Shown in pieces: positions 1 to 9,499 of a stretch of 64,000 nt of DNA. The stretch spans positions 1 through 64,000 of the forward strand of contig NZ_JAAMFL010000010.1 in assembly GCF_018437265.1 (NCBI RefSeq), given 5' to 3'. The position numbers were made by a program, and so were the translations under genes. Positions within the stretch are counted from its first letter, which is position 1. Each line of letters begins with the position of its first letter. This DNA comes from Fructobacillus parabroussonetiae (lineage in GTDB: Bacteria; Bacillota; Bacilli; Lactobacillales; Lactobacillaceae). The notes beneath the pieces are model-generated. The model saw only the letters and a program-made list of their open reading frames with translations. It was not told the origin of the DNA and ran no database searches.

Positions 1-1070
1 GTCTTGAGATAATTATACAGTGGACGATGCATAAAATCTGTCCATTTTATCAGCATACGAGCAGACTCCACAAAATCGTTAACATCTTTAGCATTATCCT
101 TCTCAGCAATGTCCTTTTCGGCCTGGTTAATAATCGAATCAATATTAGCTTTTTTTGTGTCTTTGTCACCTTTTCCCAGTGTATTGTCTTTATCGACACT
201 ATTCTTTAATTTCGTTCGATAATCTTCCAATTTCTTAGTACCATCAAGCTTGGCTTGCCTTGATTCGGCACCTTGCTTCAGGGCGTCGGAAATTTCTTGC
301 TGAACCGCTGGGGCCGTACGCAACTGAATTTTTGGCGTTGGGTAGACAGCTGTGCCACCCGTAGCTTTTCCGCCTGCGTTATTTGAAATATAGGCAACAC
401 GTAAAACAGAGTCAGTCTGTGAGAAAGTATCGGGCAATACAAACGTTTGTGGTGTGTCTTGCGTGTGAGCAAAGACTAATTCGCCAGAAGCAATACGAGC
501 TTGCTGGTTATTATAATTATCTTTATCGGATTGATTAACATAGTTACCCGTTGGTTGTGAAATGGCTGATGCCGTTGAAATTTCTTTGATTTTCTTAAAA
601 GTCGTGCCATCCCCTACTTCAACCCAAATCGAGTTATTCGATCCTCGTGAAGTTAAGGTAATGCTGGTTTTACCACCGATATAAGCTGAAATCAATTGAC
701 CCGTTGACTGATCCTTACGAACGAATACGTTGTTAACCTTGTAATCAACGGACTGGTTACCATCCTTTGCCACGCCAGTTACTGTGGTCAAATTCACCCA
801 CTTACCAACAACGGCCGATTCGGGATCATCGAATTTGACATCATCGATTTGAGCAACATCTTCGTGTGTATCATTGTATTTAGACATGACTTCAGCAGCT
901 TTACTATTATAATCCACTGTCGTGGTAGCTGACGTATCAGCCGAAACCGACACTCCGCCCCCTACTAACGACATCGTCACTGTTGTATTTAAAAATGTCG
1001 AACCCGACAAAATCGCCAATGCTAACAAAGTTAGTTTCGCAAATTGTTTTTTTGTAAAAGATTCTGCCAT
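1..1070 (-). CDS. secreted surface protein, N-terminal part (runs off left edge)
   Basis: The reading frame is open from an ATG at 1070 to base 1 with no stop, giving about 356 residues. The N-terminus has a signal-peptide look: a short basic stretch (FTKKQFAK), a hydrophobic core (LTLLALAILSG, about residues 13-23) and a likely cleavage site near VSVSA/DTS around residue 43. The mature part is Thr/Ser/Asn rich, then turns into a charged helical stretch near the window edge (positions about 60-300). No LPXTG or lipobox is visible, but the C-terminus is missing. AAGGGG lies 7 bases before ATG 1070; a second ATG at 1073 is directly adjacent and less well spaced. I do not recognise the family. 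It is probably a large cell-surface or adhesin-like protein; that function is inference from export signal and composition. Confidence 0.75.
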   Translation of the reverse strand, partial: MAESFTKKQFAKLTLLALAILSGSTFLNTTVTMSLVGGGVSVSADTSATTTVDYNSKAAEVMSKYNDTHEDVAQIDDVKFDDPESAVVGKWVNLTTVTGVAKDGNQSVDYKVNNVFVRKDQSTGQLISAYIGGKTSITLTSRGSNNSIWVEVGDGTTFKKIKEISTASAISQPTGNYVNQSDKDNYNNQQARIASGELVFAHTQDTPQTFVLPDTFSQTDSVLRVAYISNNAGGKATGGTAVYPTPKIQLRTAPAVQQEISDALKQGAESRQAKLDGTKKLEDYRTKLKNSVDKDNTLGKGDKDTKKANIDSIINQAEKDIAEKDNAKDVNDFVESARMLIKWTDFMHRPLYNYLK

Positions 1071-1189
1071 CATCTTGCCCCTTTTATCTGGTTCATTTCG
1101 TTCAATTAATCCTTTAATATCTTAACGGGTTAATCAAAAGAATTGGTTACTGATAAATGGCTTTCTGATGTCGAAAATGTAGTTTTCTC

Positions 1190-1245
1190 GTAACATTTAT
1201 TTCATATAAACGTTACAATAGTACCATTCTAAATAAAAACGTAAA
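1190..1245 (-). promoter_or_regulatory. candidate promoter and inverted repeat of the surface protein gene
   Basis: On the minus strand a TTTACG (1240-1245) and TACTAT (1218-1223) are 16 bases apart. Directly downstream is an imperfect palindrome at 1190-1216: 11-base arms GTAACGTTTAT and ATAAATGTTAC around a 5-base spacer, one G/A mismatch. The leader from here to the ATG is about 140 nt. The repeat could be a DNA operator at the start site or a 5' RNA hairpin. Confidence 0.4.
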
Positions 1246-1294
1246 TTTAATCACATGTTATCTTTTATTTAGAAATATATAAGAATGATTAGAT

Positions 1295-1327
1295 TAAAAA
1301 AGACACCCTCACTCGGGTGTCCTTTTT
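1295..1327 (-). terminator. terminator after camS
   Basis: A GACACCC/GGGTGTC hairpin (1302-1308 and 1315-1321) is flanked by A and T runs, so it can work in both directions. It closes the pcrA-ligA-camS group. Confidence 0.85.
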
Positions 1328-1332
1328 AAGAA

Positions 1333-2472
1333 TTACATAATTGTTGTGGTATAGGATTTATCATCGGACTTGCGGACAAGAATTGCCTGCGTTTCATTTG
1401 CCGTCTTAATGGTGATTTGGACAGGCGCTGAGGAAGGCAAGAACTTCACAGCAGCCGAGCTAACGTAGTTGGCAAAGGCTTCAATCTCTGTTTGAGAATA
1501 GAACTGCGTCGTCACGGTCACCTTCATCGATGTCAACTTTGAATTGGTGAAGTGACCAATGGCCGTTGCACCAGCAATGTTTGGGAAGAAGTTGGCAATG
1601 TCATTCTTAAAATTGGTAAAGCCAGTGTTTTCGTCCGTACCAACAGATGAGCTATCCGAGCTTTCCTTAGGGAAAACAACGGTTTTGTCATTAATGTCAG
1701 TCCAGGCCGAAATGTTCGTACCGGACTTGGAAGTTGCTTCTGAATAGAAGGAACCGCCGCCAAGCGAATCTTCCGAAGCATTGGCATACATGGCAATGAC
1801 AATTGGAATGTTCTTGGCAACACCTGTTTGAGCACGAATTTGTTTAATCAACTTCGGTGCAATTTTCTTACCATAGGCAATGCGATCCGCATCCGAAATC
1901 GACTGGTAGTAATTGGCACCGTACTGTTCCTTCTGGTAGGTGTCTTGCGTGTTCATCGCCACACCAACAACCATACCGGCCAGCTTCAGGTTCGAACCAT
2001 CTTTTGTCATAAAGTCTTGTTCGGTCAAACTCTGAACGTAGATTGGATTACGTGACGAATCGGTTTTCCCGTTATCCTTAGGGTTCAAAGCGGTCAAATT
2101 CGAATCGGTTTGACGGGCCAACAGCCCACTAACCGTATCAGAAGAGAGGTACTGACCTTCTTGGAAGATATACCGTCCCGTCTTAAAATGTGTCTTGGCC
2201 AAGTTCAACAGTCCAGACTCAAAGTCCTTCGTATCAACTGCATTCCCCTGGGAGGTTGCCGTCAATCCACGGGCGGCTGACGTCAGGTAATGACCGTCCT
2301 TAATCACCGTCTGATACTGTCCGGCACCGTTTTGGGTCAATTGAACGCCCTTACTTTTTGAAACAGAAGGCGACAGGGTTGCCCGGTTTAAAAACAAAAA
2401 GAAAAGCACCAGTACAATGATGGCCCCACCTGCAATGAAGAGCCAGGTCCTTAATGATATACGTTTAAGCAT
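1333..2472 (-). CDS. camS: CamS family sex pheromone-type protein lacking a lipobox cysteine
   Basis: The 379-residue product matches CamS, the family of pheromone cAM373 precursors, usually a lipoprotein encoded just after ligA. Here the N-terminus MLKRISLRTW is followed by a hydrophobic segment (about residues 9-28) and then NRATLSPS. There is no cysteine at all in the protein, so it cannot be lipid-modified. It should be held by an uncleaved N-terminal membrane helix or be cleaved by another signal peptidase. Typical CamS regions such as AGMVVGVAMNT and AMYANASEDSLGGG are present. AGAGGA stands 6 bases before the ATG. It starts 27 bases after the ligA stop, so the two are probably cotranscribed. 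The family call is firm; a signalling role here is not shown. Confidence 0.85.
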   Translation of the reverse strand: MLKRISLRTWLFIAGGAIIVLVLFFLFLNRATLSPSVSKSKGVQLTQNGAGQYQTVIKDGHYLTSAARGLTATSQGNAVDTKDFESGLLNLAKTHFKTGRYIFQEGQYLSSDTVSGLLARQTDSNLTALNPKDNGKTDSSRNPIYVQSLTEQDFMTKDGSNLKLAGMVVGVAMNTQDTYQKEQYGANYYQSISDADRIAYGKKIAPKLIKQIRAQTGVAKNIPIVIAMYANASEDSLGGGSFYSEATSKSGTNISAWTDINDKTVVFPKESSDSSSVGTDENTGFTNFKNDIANFFPNIAGATAIGHFTNSKLTSMKVTVTTQFYSQTEIEAFANYVSSAAVKFLPSSAPVQITIKTANETQAILVRKSDDKSYTTTIM

Positions 2473-2499
2473 GAATCGTCCTCTTTACAAAAGCAGGCA

Positions 2500-4551
<2,052 letters not shown>

Positions 4552-4675
4552 TCATTCCTGAAAAGTGCTATGTACGAACCAAGCCTAGATGGACAAAACC
4601 TATTCAAGTTGAACAGGTCAAGTAGTGCCAACAAAGCAAGGTTCTTTTGTTAAAAATAAATGGTGCAAGGACGGC

Positions 4676-6928
4676 TTAATCGGCCTTTTTAATTGGTGCA
4701 AAGGCGGCCAACAATTGCTTAATCCCATCCTCTGGAAAGGCGACTTTGAGCTCTTGATCCTCGGCGGTTCCGGTGACGGCGACAACCGTTCCGATTCCCC
4801 ACTTCTTATGCTGCACCTTATCACCAGCCTGCCAAGACACACCTTCAGCACCGGTCGTCTTGCTTTCGGACTTTTGAACAGCGGAAGCATGAACGGGACG
4901 GCCATTATAAGTCGTTGACGTGGCCCGTAAGAACTTGGAAGACAGGCCAGGCTGGGTTGCTGACGAACCAGCTGGATAGGCCTTCTCAATTAGATCGTCG
5001 GAAATTTCATCAATAAAACGTGATGGCTGGTTGGCCTGGGTCTTTCCGTAAAGCATTCGGGAAAAGGCATTGGTCAAATACAGCTTTTGCTCCGCACGGG
5101 TAATCCCAACGTAGGCTAAGCGCCGCTCTTCTTCCAAGAGATCCTCGTCTTGTGCTGCGCGGCCGAGTGGGAAGAGGCCTTCCTCTAATCCAATCAAGAA
5201 GACCGTGTTAAATTCCAATCCCTTAGCAGCATGCAAAGTCATCAGCGTCACCTGACCCGAATCCTCTTCCACGTTATCCAAGTCGGCCATCAGCGCCGTT
5301 GATCCTAAGAAATCCGTCAGTGGGTTAATCGCGTCTTCAGCGTCTTGATCGTACTTCGCTTCAAATTCCTTGGTCACCGAAATAAATTCATCAAGGTTTT
5401 CCAAACGGGACTGTGACTCCGGATCAGATTTTTGCTGAAGTTCTTTTCGATAACCCGATTGATCTAAAATCAGGTCCGTCAATTCGGAAACATCGAGAAA
5501 TTCGGCTTGCTGGCGGAAGTTATTCACCATCTCAGCAAAGGCCAACAACTTGGAAGCGGCGGCTGGCCGGATATCCGGCGCCATTTCGATTTGATCAATT
5601 GCTGCAAGCATTGGCAGGTTAATCGAATCGGCAAAGGCAAACAAACGGTCAATGGTCGTTTGGCCAATGGCACGCTTTGGCACGTTAATGATTCGTTCCA
5701 AAGCCGCATTGTCGGCGGGATTGGCCACCAAGGAAAGGTAGGCCATAATATCCAGGATTTCCTTGCGGTCGTAGAACTTGTGCCCACCCACGATCGTATA
5801 AGGAATGTTGGCCTTCACCAAGGCTTCTTCCATCGCACGGGATTGGGCGTTTGTCCGGTAAAGAATGGCAAAGTCCGACAGGGACTGTTTCTGTTCGCGC
5901 TGGCCCTTTTGAATCTTGCCAAGGACGTAATAGGCTTCGTCTTGTGCAGACTGTGCTCGGTAATAGGTAATCTTTTCCCCAGCGCCGTTTTCCGTCCAAA
6001 GCTTTTTTGGCACGCGCTCGTTATTGTGATTAATCACATCGTTGGCGGCATCCAAAATATGTTGAGTCGAACGATAATTTTGTTCCAAGAAAACGGACTT
6101 AGCTTCTGGCCAATCCTTTTCAAAGTTCAAAATGTTTTGCATGTTCGCCCCACGCCAACCATAAATCGACTGATCGGCATCCCCAACAACGGCCAGGTTC
6201 TTTGATCCTTTGGCCAACATGTTGACAATCCTGTATTGCGCGTCGTTGGTATCCTGATACTCATCAACGTGCAAATAGCGGAACTGTTCCTGGTAACGCG
6301 TTAGTACTTCTGGCACCTTTTCAAAGAGCTCGATTGTCAGCATAATCAAATCGTCAAAGTCGACGGACTGTGCCTGACGAAGCGCTTTTTGATAGGCCCG
6401 ATACACTTCTGCCACGCGCTCTTCGTAGTAATTACCAGCCTGCTCTGCATAGTCCTTTGCTGTCAACAGCTCGTTTTTAGCGTTTGAAATCGTACCCAGA
6501 ATCGTCCGTGGATCATACTGGTTCGAGTCCAGGTTCAACTCGTTAACCACTCGCTTGACCAAGGTCTTTTGGGCCGACGAATCCAAAATGGTAAAGTTCT
6601 TACCCAAACCGATTTGTTCGCCATCCCGACGCAAAATACGAACGGCCAGGGCGTGAAAAGTCGAAACCCAAATCATTTGCGCCTGTTCAGGATCAACCAA
6701 TTTAGCGATTCGTTCCCGCATTTCTCGGGCTGCCTTATTGGTAAAGGTAATGGCCAAAATCCGCCATGGCCGAACATCTAAATCTTCAATTAAATGGGCG
6801 ACACGGTGTGTCAGAACACGCGTCTTTCCAGAGCCGGCCCCAGCCATAATTAAAAGCGGTCCCTCCGTCGTACGAACCGCTTCGGCCTGCTTGTCGTTCA
6901 TTCCCTTAGTAAGTTCTTCAACCGTCAT
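4676..6928 (-). CDS. pcrA: ATP-dependent DNA helicase PcrA
   Basis: A superfamily 1 3'-5' helicase for repair, rolling-circle replication and clearing of protein roadblocks. At 750 residues it is full length. Visible motifs are Walker A GAGSGKT (residues 30-36), the Walker B/II motif DEYQD, QNYRS, and the late motif LMTLHAAKGLEF. The C-terminal tail (SWQAGDKVQHKKWGIGTVV) is the Tudor-like RNA polymerase-binding domain seen in PcrA. A 136-base gap separates it from ligA with no clear terminator, so readthrough to ligA and camS is likely. Confidence 0.97.
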   Translation of the reverse strand: MTVEELTKGMNDKQAEAVRTTEGPLLIMAGAGSGKTRVLTHRVAHLIEDLDVRPWRILAITFTNKAAREMRERIAKLVDPEQAQMIWVSTFHALAVRILRRDGEQIGLGKNFTILDSSAQKTLVKRVVNELNLDSNQYDPRTILGTISNAKNELLTAKDYAEQAGNYYEERVAEVYRAYQKALRQAQSVDFDDLIMLTIELFEKVPEVLTRYQEQFRYLHVDEYQDTNDAQYRIVNMLAKGSKNLAVVGDADQSIYGWRGANMQNILNFEKDWPEAKSVFLEQNYRSTQHILDAANDVINHNNERVPKKLWTENGAGEKITYYRAQSAQDEAYYVLGKIQKGQREQKQSLSDFAILYRTNAQSRAMEEALVKANIPYTIVGGHKFYDRKEILDIMAYLSLVANPADNAALERIINVPKRAIGQTTIDRLFAFADSINLPMLAAIDQIEMAPDIRPAAASKLLAFAEMVNNFRQQAEFLDVSELTDLILDQSGYRKELQQKSDPESQSRLENLDEFISVTKEFEAKYDQDAEDAINPLTDFLGSTALMADLDNVEEDSGQVTLMTLHAAKGLEFNTVFLIGLEEGLFPLGRAAQDEDLLEEERRLAYVGITRAEQKLYLTNAFSRMLYGKTQANQPSRFIDEISDDLIEKAYPAGSSATQPGLSSKFLRATSTTYNGRPVHASAVQKSESKTTGAEGVSWQAGDKVQHKKWGIGTVVAVTGTAEDQELKVAFPEDGIKQLLAAFAPIKKAD

Positions 6929-7025
6929 GATGCCATCCTAAAAAGTGTATTCTTGCTTCCTATATTTTAGCATAATCTGCCCTTTTTCTCCTGCTCGTCT
7001 CACCCAGTCAACAAGTCAAAAGCAA

Positions 7026-7054
7026 GAAAAAAAGCCCAGAATTCTGAGCCTTTT
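7026..7054 (-). terminator. terminator after the GH73 gene
   Basis: GCTCAGAATTCTGGGC can fold on the minus strand and is followed by seven T residues. It lies just past the stop at 7063. Confidence 0.7.
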
Positions 7055-7062
7055 ACCAGTCA

Positions 7063-7692
7063 TTAATTTGCTAAGTCAAAGCGGTGTAAGTGATATTTTT
7101 CAATGACCTGAACAAGCTTCGTCGCATAATCCGGATCCGTTGCATACCCATCCGTCATTAACCCTTTAGCGGCGTCCTGATAGGTTTGAGCCGACAAGAC
7201 ATGGGCGTATTGCGTTGGATTCCAAGAGGTCCCCTGTTTTAACAACTGTGCATGGGCCAGCATGGAAGCCTGCCAAGTAGGATAGGAAACAAAAGCGGCA
7301 TCCACTGTGACCCAAGAACCATCCTGATACTCTTTGGTTGGCAAGGTAACCGACGACTGCCCAGCCGAGGCCTTGACTCCATAGAGGTTATGGGCTTGAA
7401 CCGCCAGCGCCGACTGGCCAAAGTCCGACTCCAAAGCCGCTTGGGCAAGCGAAATCGAGGCAAAAACGCCATATTGCCGTTGCAGTTGTTGGGCATAGGG
7501 CGCCCAGGACTTTAACTGCTTTGACCGCTGATCCTCGACCTGTGCTTCCTGACGTTCGGCCAAGAATTGCGGTGTTAAGAAAGCAGCGGCCCCCACCAAA
7601 GTCAAGAGAGCCAGTAAGGCGATGAAGTAGCGGCGCCGCTCTTTTTTACCACGGGGTATTTTTAACCACTTTCGCTGTCTTCTTTTGGCCAT
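7063..7692 (-). CDS. GH73 family N-acetylglucosaminidase, membrane-anchored
   Basis: A peptidoglycan hydrolase of the glucosaminidase (GH73) family, acting on the cell wall. A very basic N-terminus (MAKRRQRKW, then KKERRR) precedes one transmembrane helix at about residues 22-40, so the catalytic domain faces outside. The domain (about 65-205) begins YAQQLQRQYGVFASISLAQAALESDFGQS, with E88 in ALESDFG as the expected catalytic acid, and continues with NLYGVKAS and the YPTWQASMLAHAQLL segment. It has no cell-wall-binding repeats, which makes it a minimal 209-residue form. It is a single-gene unit with its own terminator. Confidence 0.9.
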   Translation of the reverse strand: MAKRRQRKWLKIPRGKKERRRYFIALLALLTLVGAAAFLTPQFLAERQEAQVEDQRSKQLKSWAPYAQQLQRQYGVFASISLAQAALESDFGQSALAVQAHNLYGVKASAGQSSVTLPTKEYQDGSWVTVDAAFVSYPTWQASMLAHAQLLKQGTSWNPTQYAHVLSAQTYQDAAKGLMTDGYATDPDYATKLVQVIEKYHLHRFDLAN

Positions 7693-7775
7693 GGCTCCCT
7701 CTCCTTTCTTGGACTTTCTAATTTAAAAGTATACAACTTTTTTGAACAAGACACCAAGAAAGACCCCTGTAGAAA

Positions 7776-7803
7776 GAAAAAAGCCCGGTAAACCGGACTT
7801 TTC
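7776..7803 (-). terminator. terminator after the 130-aa gene
   Basis: GTCCGGT-TT-ACCGGGC stem followed by a T run on the minus strand, just past the stop at 7815. Confidence 0.8.
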
Positions 7804-7814
7804 AAAAGGAAATC

Positions 7815-8207
7815 TTATTTCTTATAGGTCGAACCTTGGACGTTAATGCTCTTCTTATTATCCGCAACTTGGAAGGCAACACCGCGGATGCCACCCTCTT
7901 TGGCTGAATCGGAATTCTTATCATAAAGCAACACCAGGACATTGTCCTCCAAGTAATACTTACCCGTTAACTTTTGACTCGTATTTGACGTGCTGTAAAG
8001 CGTATAGGTTGACTTGGTGAACTTAATGGCCGTTCCACCATCCTTATAGGAATAAACACCCGACATGCTGTTTTGATCTTCGTAGGCCTTATAGCCAAAG
8101 CCGGCAGCAGCCAATACGATCACAACGAGAACAATGATGCCCGTCCACCACTTACTTTTCTTGGACATCTTTTTTGGATTTAATTTACTTAACGAAAGCT
8201 TTTTCAT
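7815..8207 (-). CDS. small membrane-anchored protein of unknown function
   Basis: A 130-residue product with a lysine/serine-rich N-terminus (MKKLSLSKLNPKKMSKKSK), one transmembrane helix (about residues 21-41, TGIIVLVVIVLAAAGFGY) and an extracytoplasmic domain of about 85 residues. The outer part looks like a small beta-rich domain (GVYSYKDGGTAIKFTKSTYTLY). I do not recognise a named family. GGAAGG lies upstream of the ATG. Its neighbours (GH73 hydrolase, yrzB) are separated by terminators, so it appears to be a single-gene unit. Confidence 0.7.
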   Translation of the reverse strand: MKKLSLSKLNPKKMSKKSKWWTGIIVLVVIVLAAAGFGYKAYEDQNSMSGVYSYKDGGTAIKFTKSTYTLYSTSNTSQKLTGKYYLEDNVLVLLYDKNSDSAKEGGIRGVAFQVADNKKSINVQGSTYKK

Positions 8208-8318
8208 GAGTTCTTTCTTCCTTTCCTCTTCTCTCTAGGGTAGTCCTCTGAATTGGAATGTCAAGTTCTTTCGACTCTTTCCAATCAACCAGTCAGAAAA
8301 GCTACCCAAAAAAGTGCT

Positions 8319-8351
8319 CAAAAAAAGGCACACCGACGTGTGCCTTTTTTT
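8319..8351 (-). terminator. terminator after ireB-ruvX-yrzB
   Basis: A perfect GGCACAC-CGAC-GTGTGCC hairpin (8327-8344) flanked by A and T runs. Confidence 0.9.
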
Positions 8352-8649
8352 ATTCAAAGTTAGCATCATCATCCAAGAAGGTGTTCAACACTTCTTCAAC
8401 CATGGCCCATTCGGCGTCGTCTTCGATTGGCAACAAATCGCCATCTTTTGCTTCGCCATCTTCTTCAGGGTTAAAGATGTAGGCCTGTACATCAACCTGT
8501 TCATCTTCTTCAACACCATCTGGTACCAAAAGAATGTAGGACTTATCAAATTCTTCGGAATGGAAGGTAAAGAGGACTTCGTACAAAGCCTCGTCACCGT
8601 TATCATCCACCAGGGTAATCTTATCAATTTCGGGGTTTTCTTTTGCCAT
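8350..8649 (-). CDS. yrzB: DUF1292 (YrzB) family protein
   Basis: A strongly acidic 99-residue protein of the DUF1292 family, conserved in Firmicutes next to ruvX and ireB; its role is not known. The family core is visible: ITLVDDNGDEALYEVLFTF, then KSYILLVP, then an acidic linker and PIEDDAEWAMVEEVLNTF. GGAAG lies 5 bases before the ATG. It starts 18 bases after ruvX ends, so it is the last gene of a three-gene operon closed by the hairpin overlapping its stop. Confidence 0.92.
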   Translation of the reverse strand: MAKENPEIDKITLVDDNGDEALYEVLFTFHSEEFDKSYILLVPDGVEEDEQVDVQAYIFNPEEDGEAKDGDLLPIEDDAEWAMVEEVLNTFLDDDANFE

Positions 8650-8667
8650 TTGCTCTTCCTTTAATTC

Positions 8668-9102
8668 TTAGTTCTTTGTCAGTTTACCATTGGCATCCAA
8701 GTAATTCTGCAAGATGAATTCAGCCGCAATCTTATCGATCACTTTCTTACGCTTTTTTCTTGAGACATCCGCCTCTTCAATCAACATCCGTTCCGCTTGA
8801 ACCGTCGTTAATCGTTCATCTTGAAAGTCGGTCGGCAAGCCGAACCGTTCTTCCACCATTTTGGCATAGGCCCGTGATGCTTCCGCACGAGGTCCTTCTG
8901 AGTTATTCATGTTTTTTGGCAAGCCCAAAACAACGGCTTTGGCGCCGGTTTTTTCGATTAATTCACCGAGTCGATCAAGGCCAAAAATCTTTTCATCCTC
9001 GTTAATTCGGATGATTTCAACACCTTGAGCCGTCCAACCCATGGGATCGGAAACCGCCACACCAACCGTTTTGGAACCTACATCTAATCCAAGTATCCGC
9101 AT
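8668..9102 (-). CDS. ruvX: Holliday junction resolvase RuvX/YqgF
   Basis: An RNase H-fold nuclease of the YqgF/RuvX family, implicated in Holliday junction resolution and in 16S rRNA 5' maturation. At 144 residues it is typical. The first acidic residue is D7 in [16 protein letters not shown]; further motifs are GLPKNM, DERLTT and [12 protein letters not shown]. Its ATG overlaps the ireB stop by one base (TAATG), which implies translational coupling. Confidence 0.95.
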   Translation of the reverse strand: MRILGLDVGSKTVGVAVSDPMGWTAQGVEIIRINEDEKIFGLDRLGELIEKTGAKAVVLGLPKNMNNSEGPRAEASRAYAKMVEERFGLPTDFQDERLTTVQAERMLIEEADVSRKKRKKVIDKIAAEFILQNYLDANGKLTKN

Positions 9103-9353
9103 TACTTTTTCAAATAGGCGTGCACGAGTTCTTCGATTATTTCGTCACGTTCGTGCCGCTTAATTAAGTTTCTTGCATCGTGCAAGCGCGGAATATAGGC
9201 AGGATCACCAGACATGAGGTAACCGACGATTTGGTTAATGGGGTTATAACCCTTTTCTTCCAAGGCGTCATACACCAACTGCATCGTCTCGTGAATATCC
9301 TTTGGCTCCTGCTGACCGAAGTCGAAAATAGCGGTTTGATCACTTACGCTCAT
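9102..9353 (-). CDS. ireB: IreB family regulatory phosphoprotein
   Basis: A small protein of the IreB (DUF965) family. In Enterococcus faecalis IreB is the substrate of the IreK kinase and limits cephalosporin resistance. The chosen start ATG 9353 gives MSVSDQT, with AGGAG 8 bases upstream; an upstream in-frame codon at 9377 has no good ribosome site. The family core [23 protein letters not shown] and [17 protein letters not shown] are present. T7 is a candidate phosphothreonine by analogy. It is the first gene of the ireB-ruvX-yrzB operon. Confidence 0.93.
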   Translation of the reverse strand: MSVSDQTAIFDFGQQEPKDIHETMQLVYDALEEKGYNPINQIVGYLMSGDPAYIPRLHDARNLIKRHERDEIIEELVHAYLKK

Positions 9354-9499
9354 CGTACACACTCCTTTCTTTATCAAATCTTAATTGTTTTTCTTTGTCT
9401 CTAGTTTAACACGATTCCATATGCAAGATAATGAAATCCGTCAAAAAGTCCCTGACGGTCTAGACCCAAAAAGAGTCAAGTCGAAACAAGCAAAGGACC

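Noticed and set aside
5507-6205. A 232-residue plus-strand open frame
   Set aside because: Lies wholly inside pcrA on the other strand, no ribosome site, composition of a shadow frame.
9440-9480. Possible terminator after alaS
   Set aside because: GGTCTAGACC is palindromic but the stem is short and the T run is displaced; not clear enough to list.
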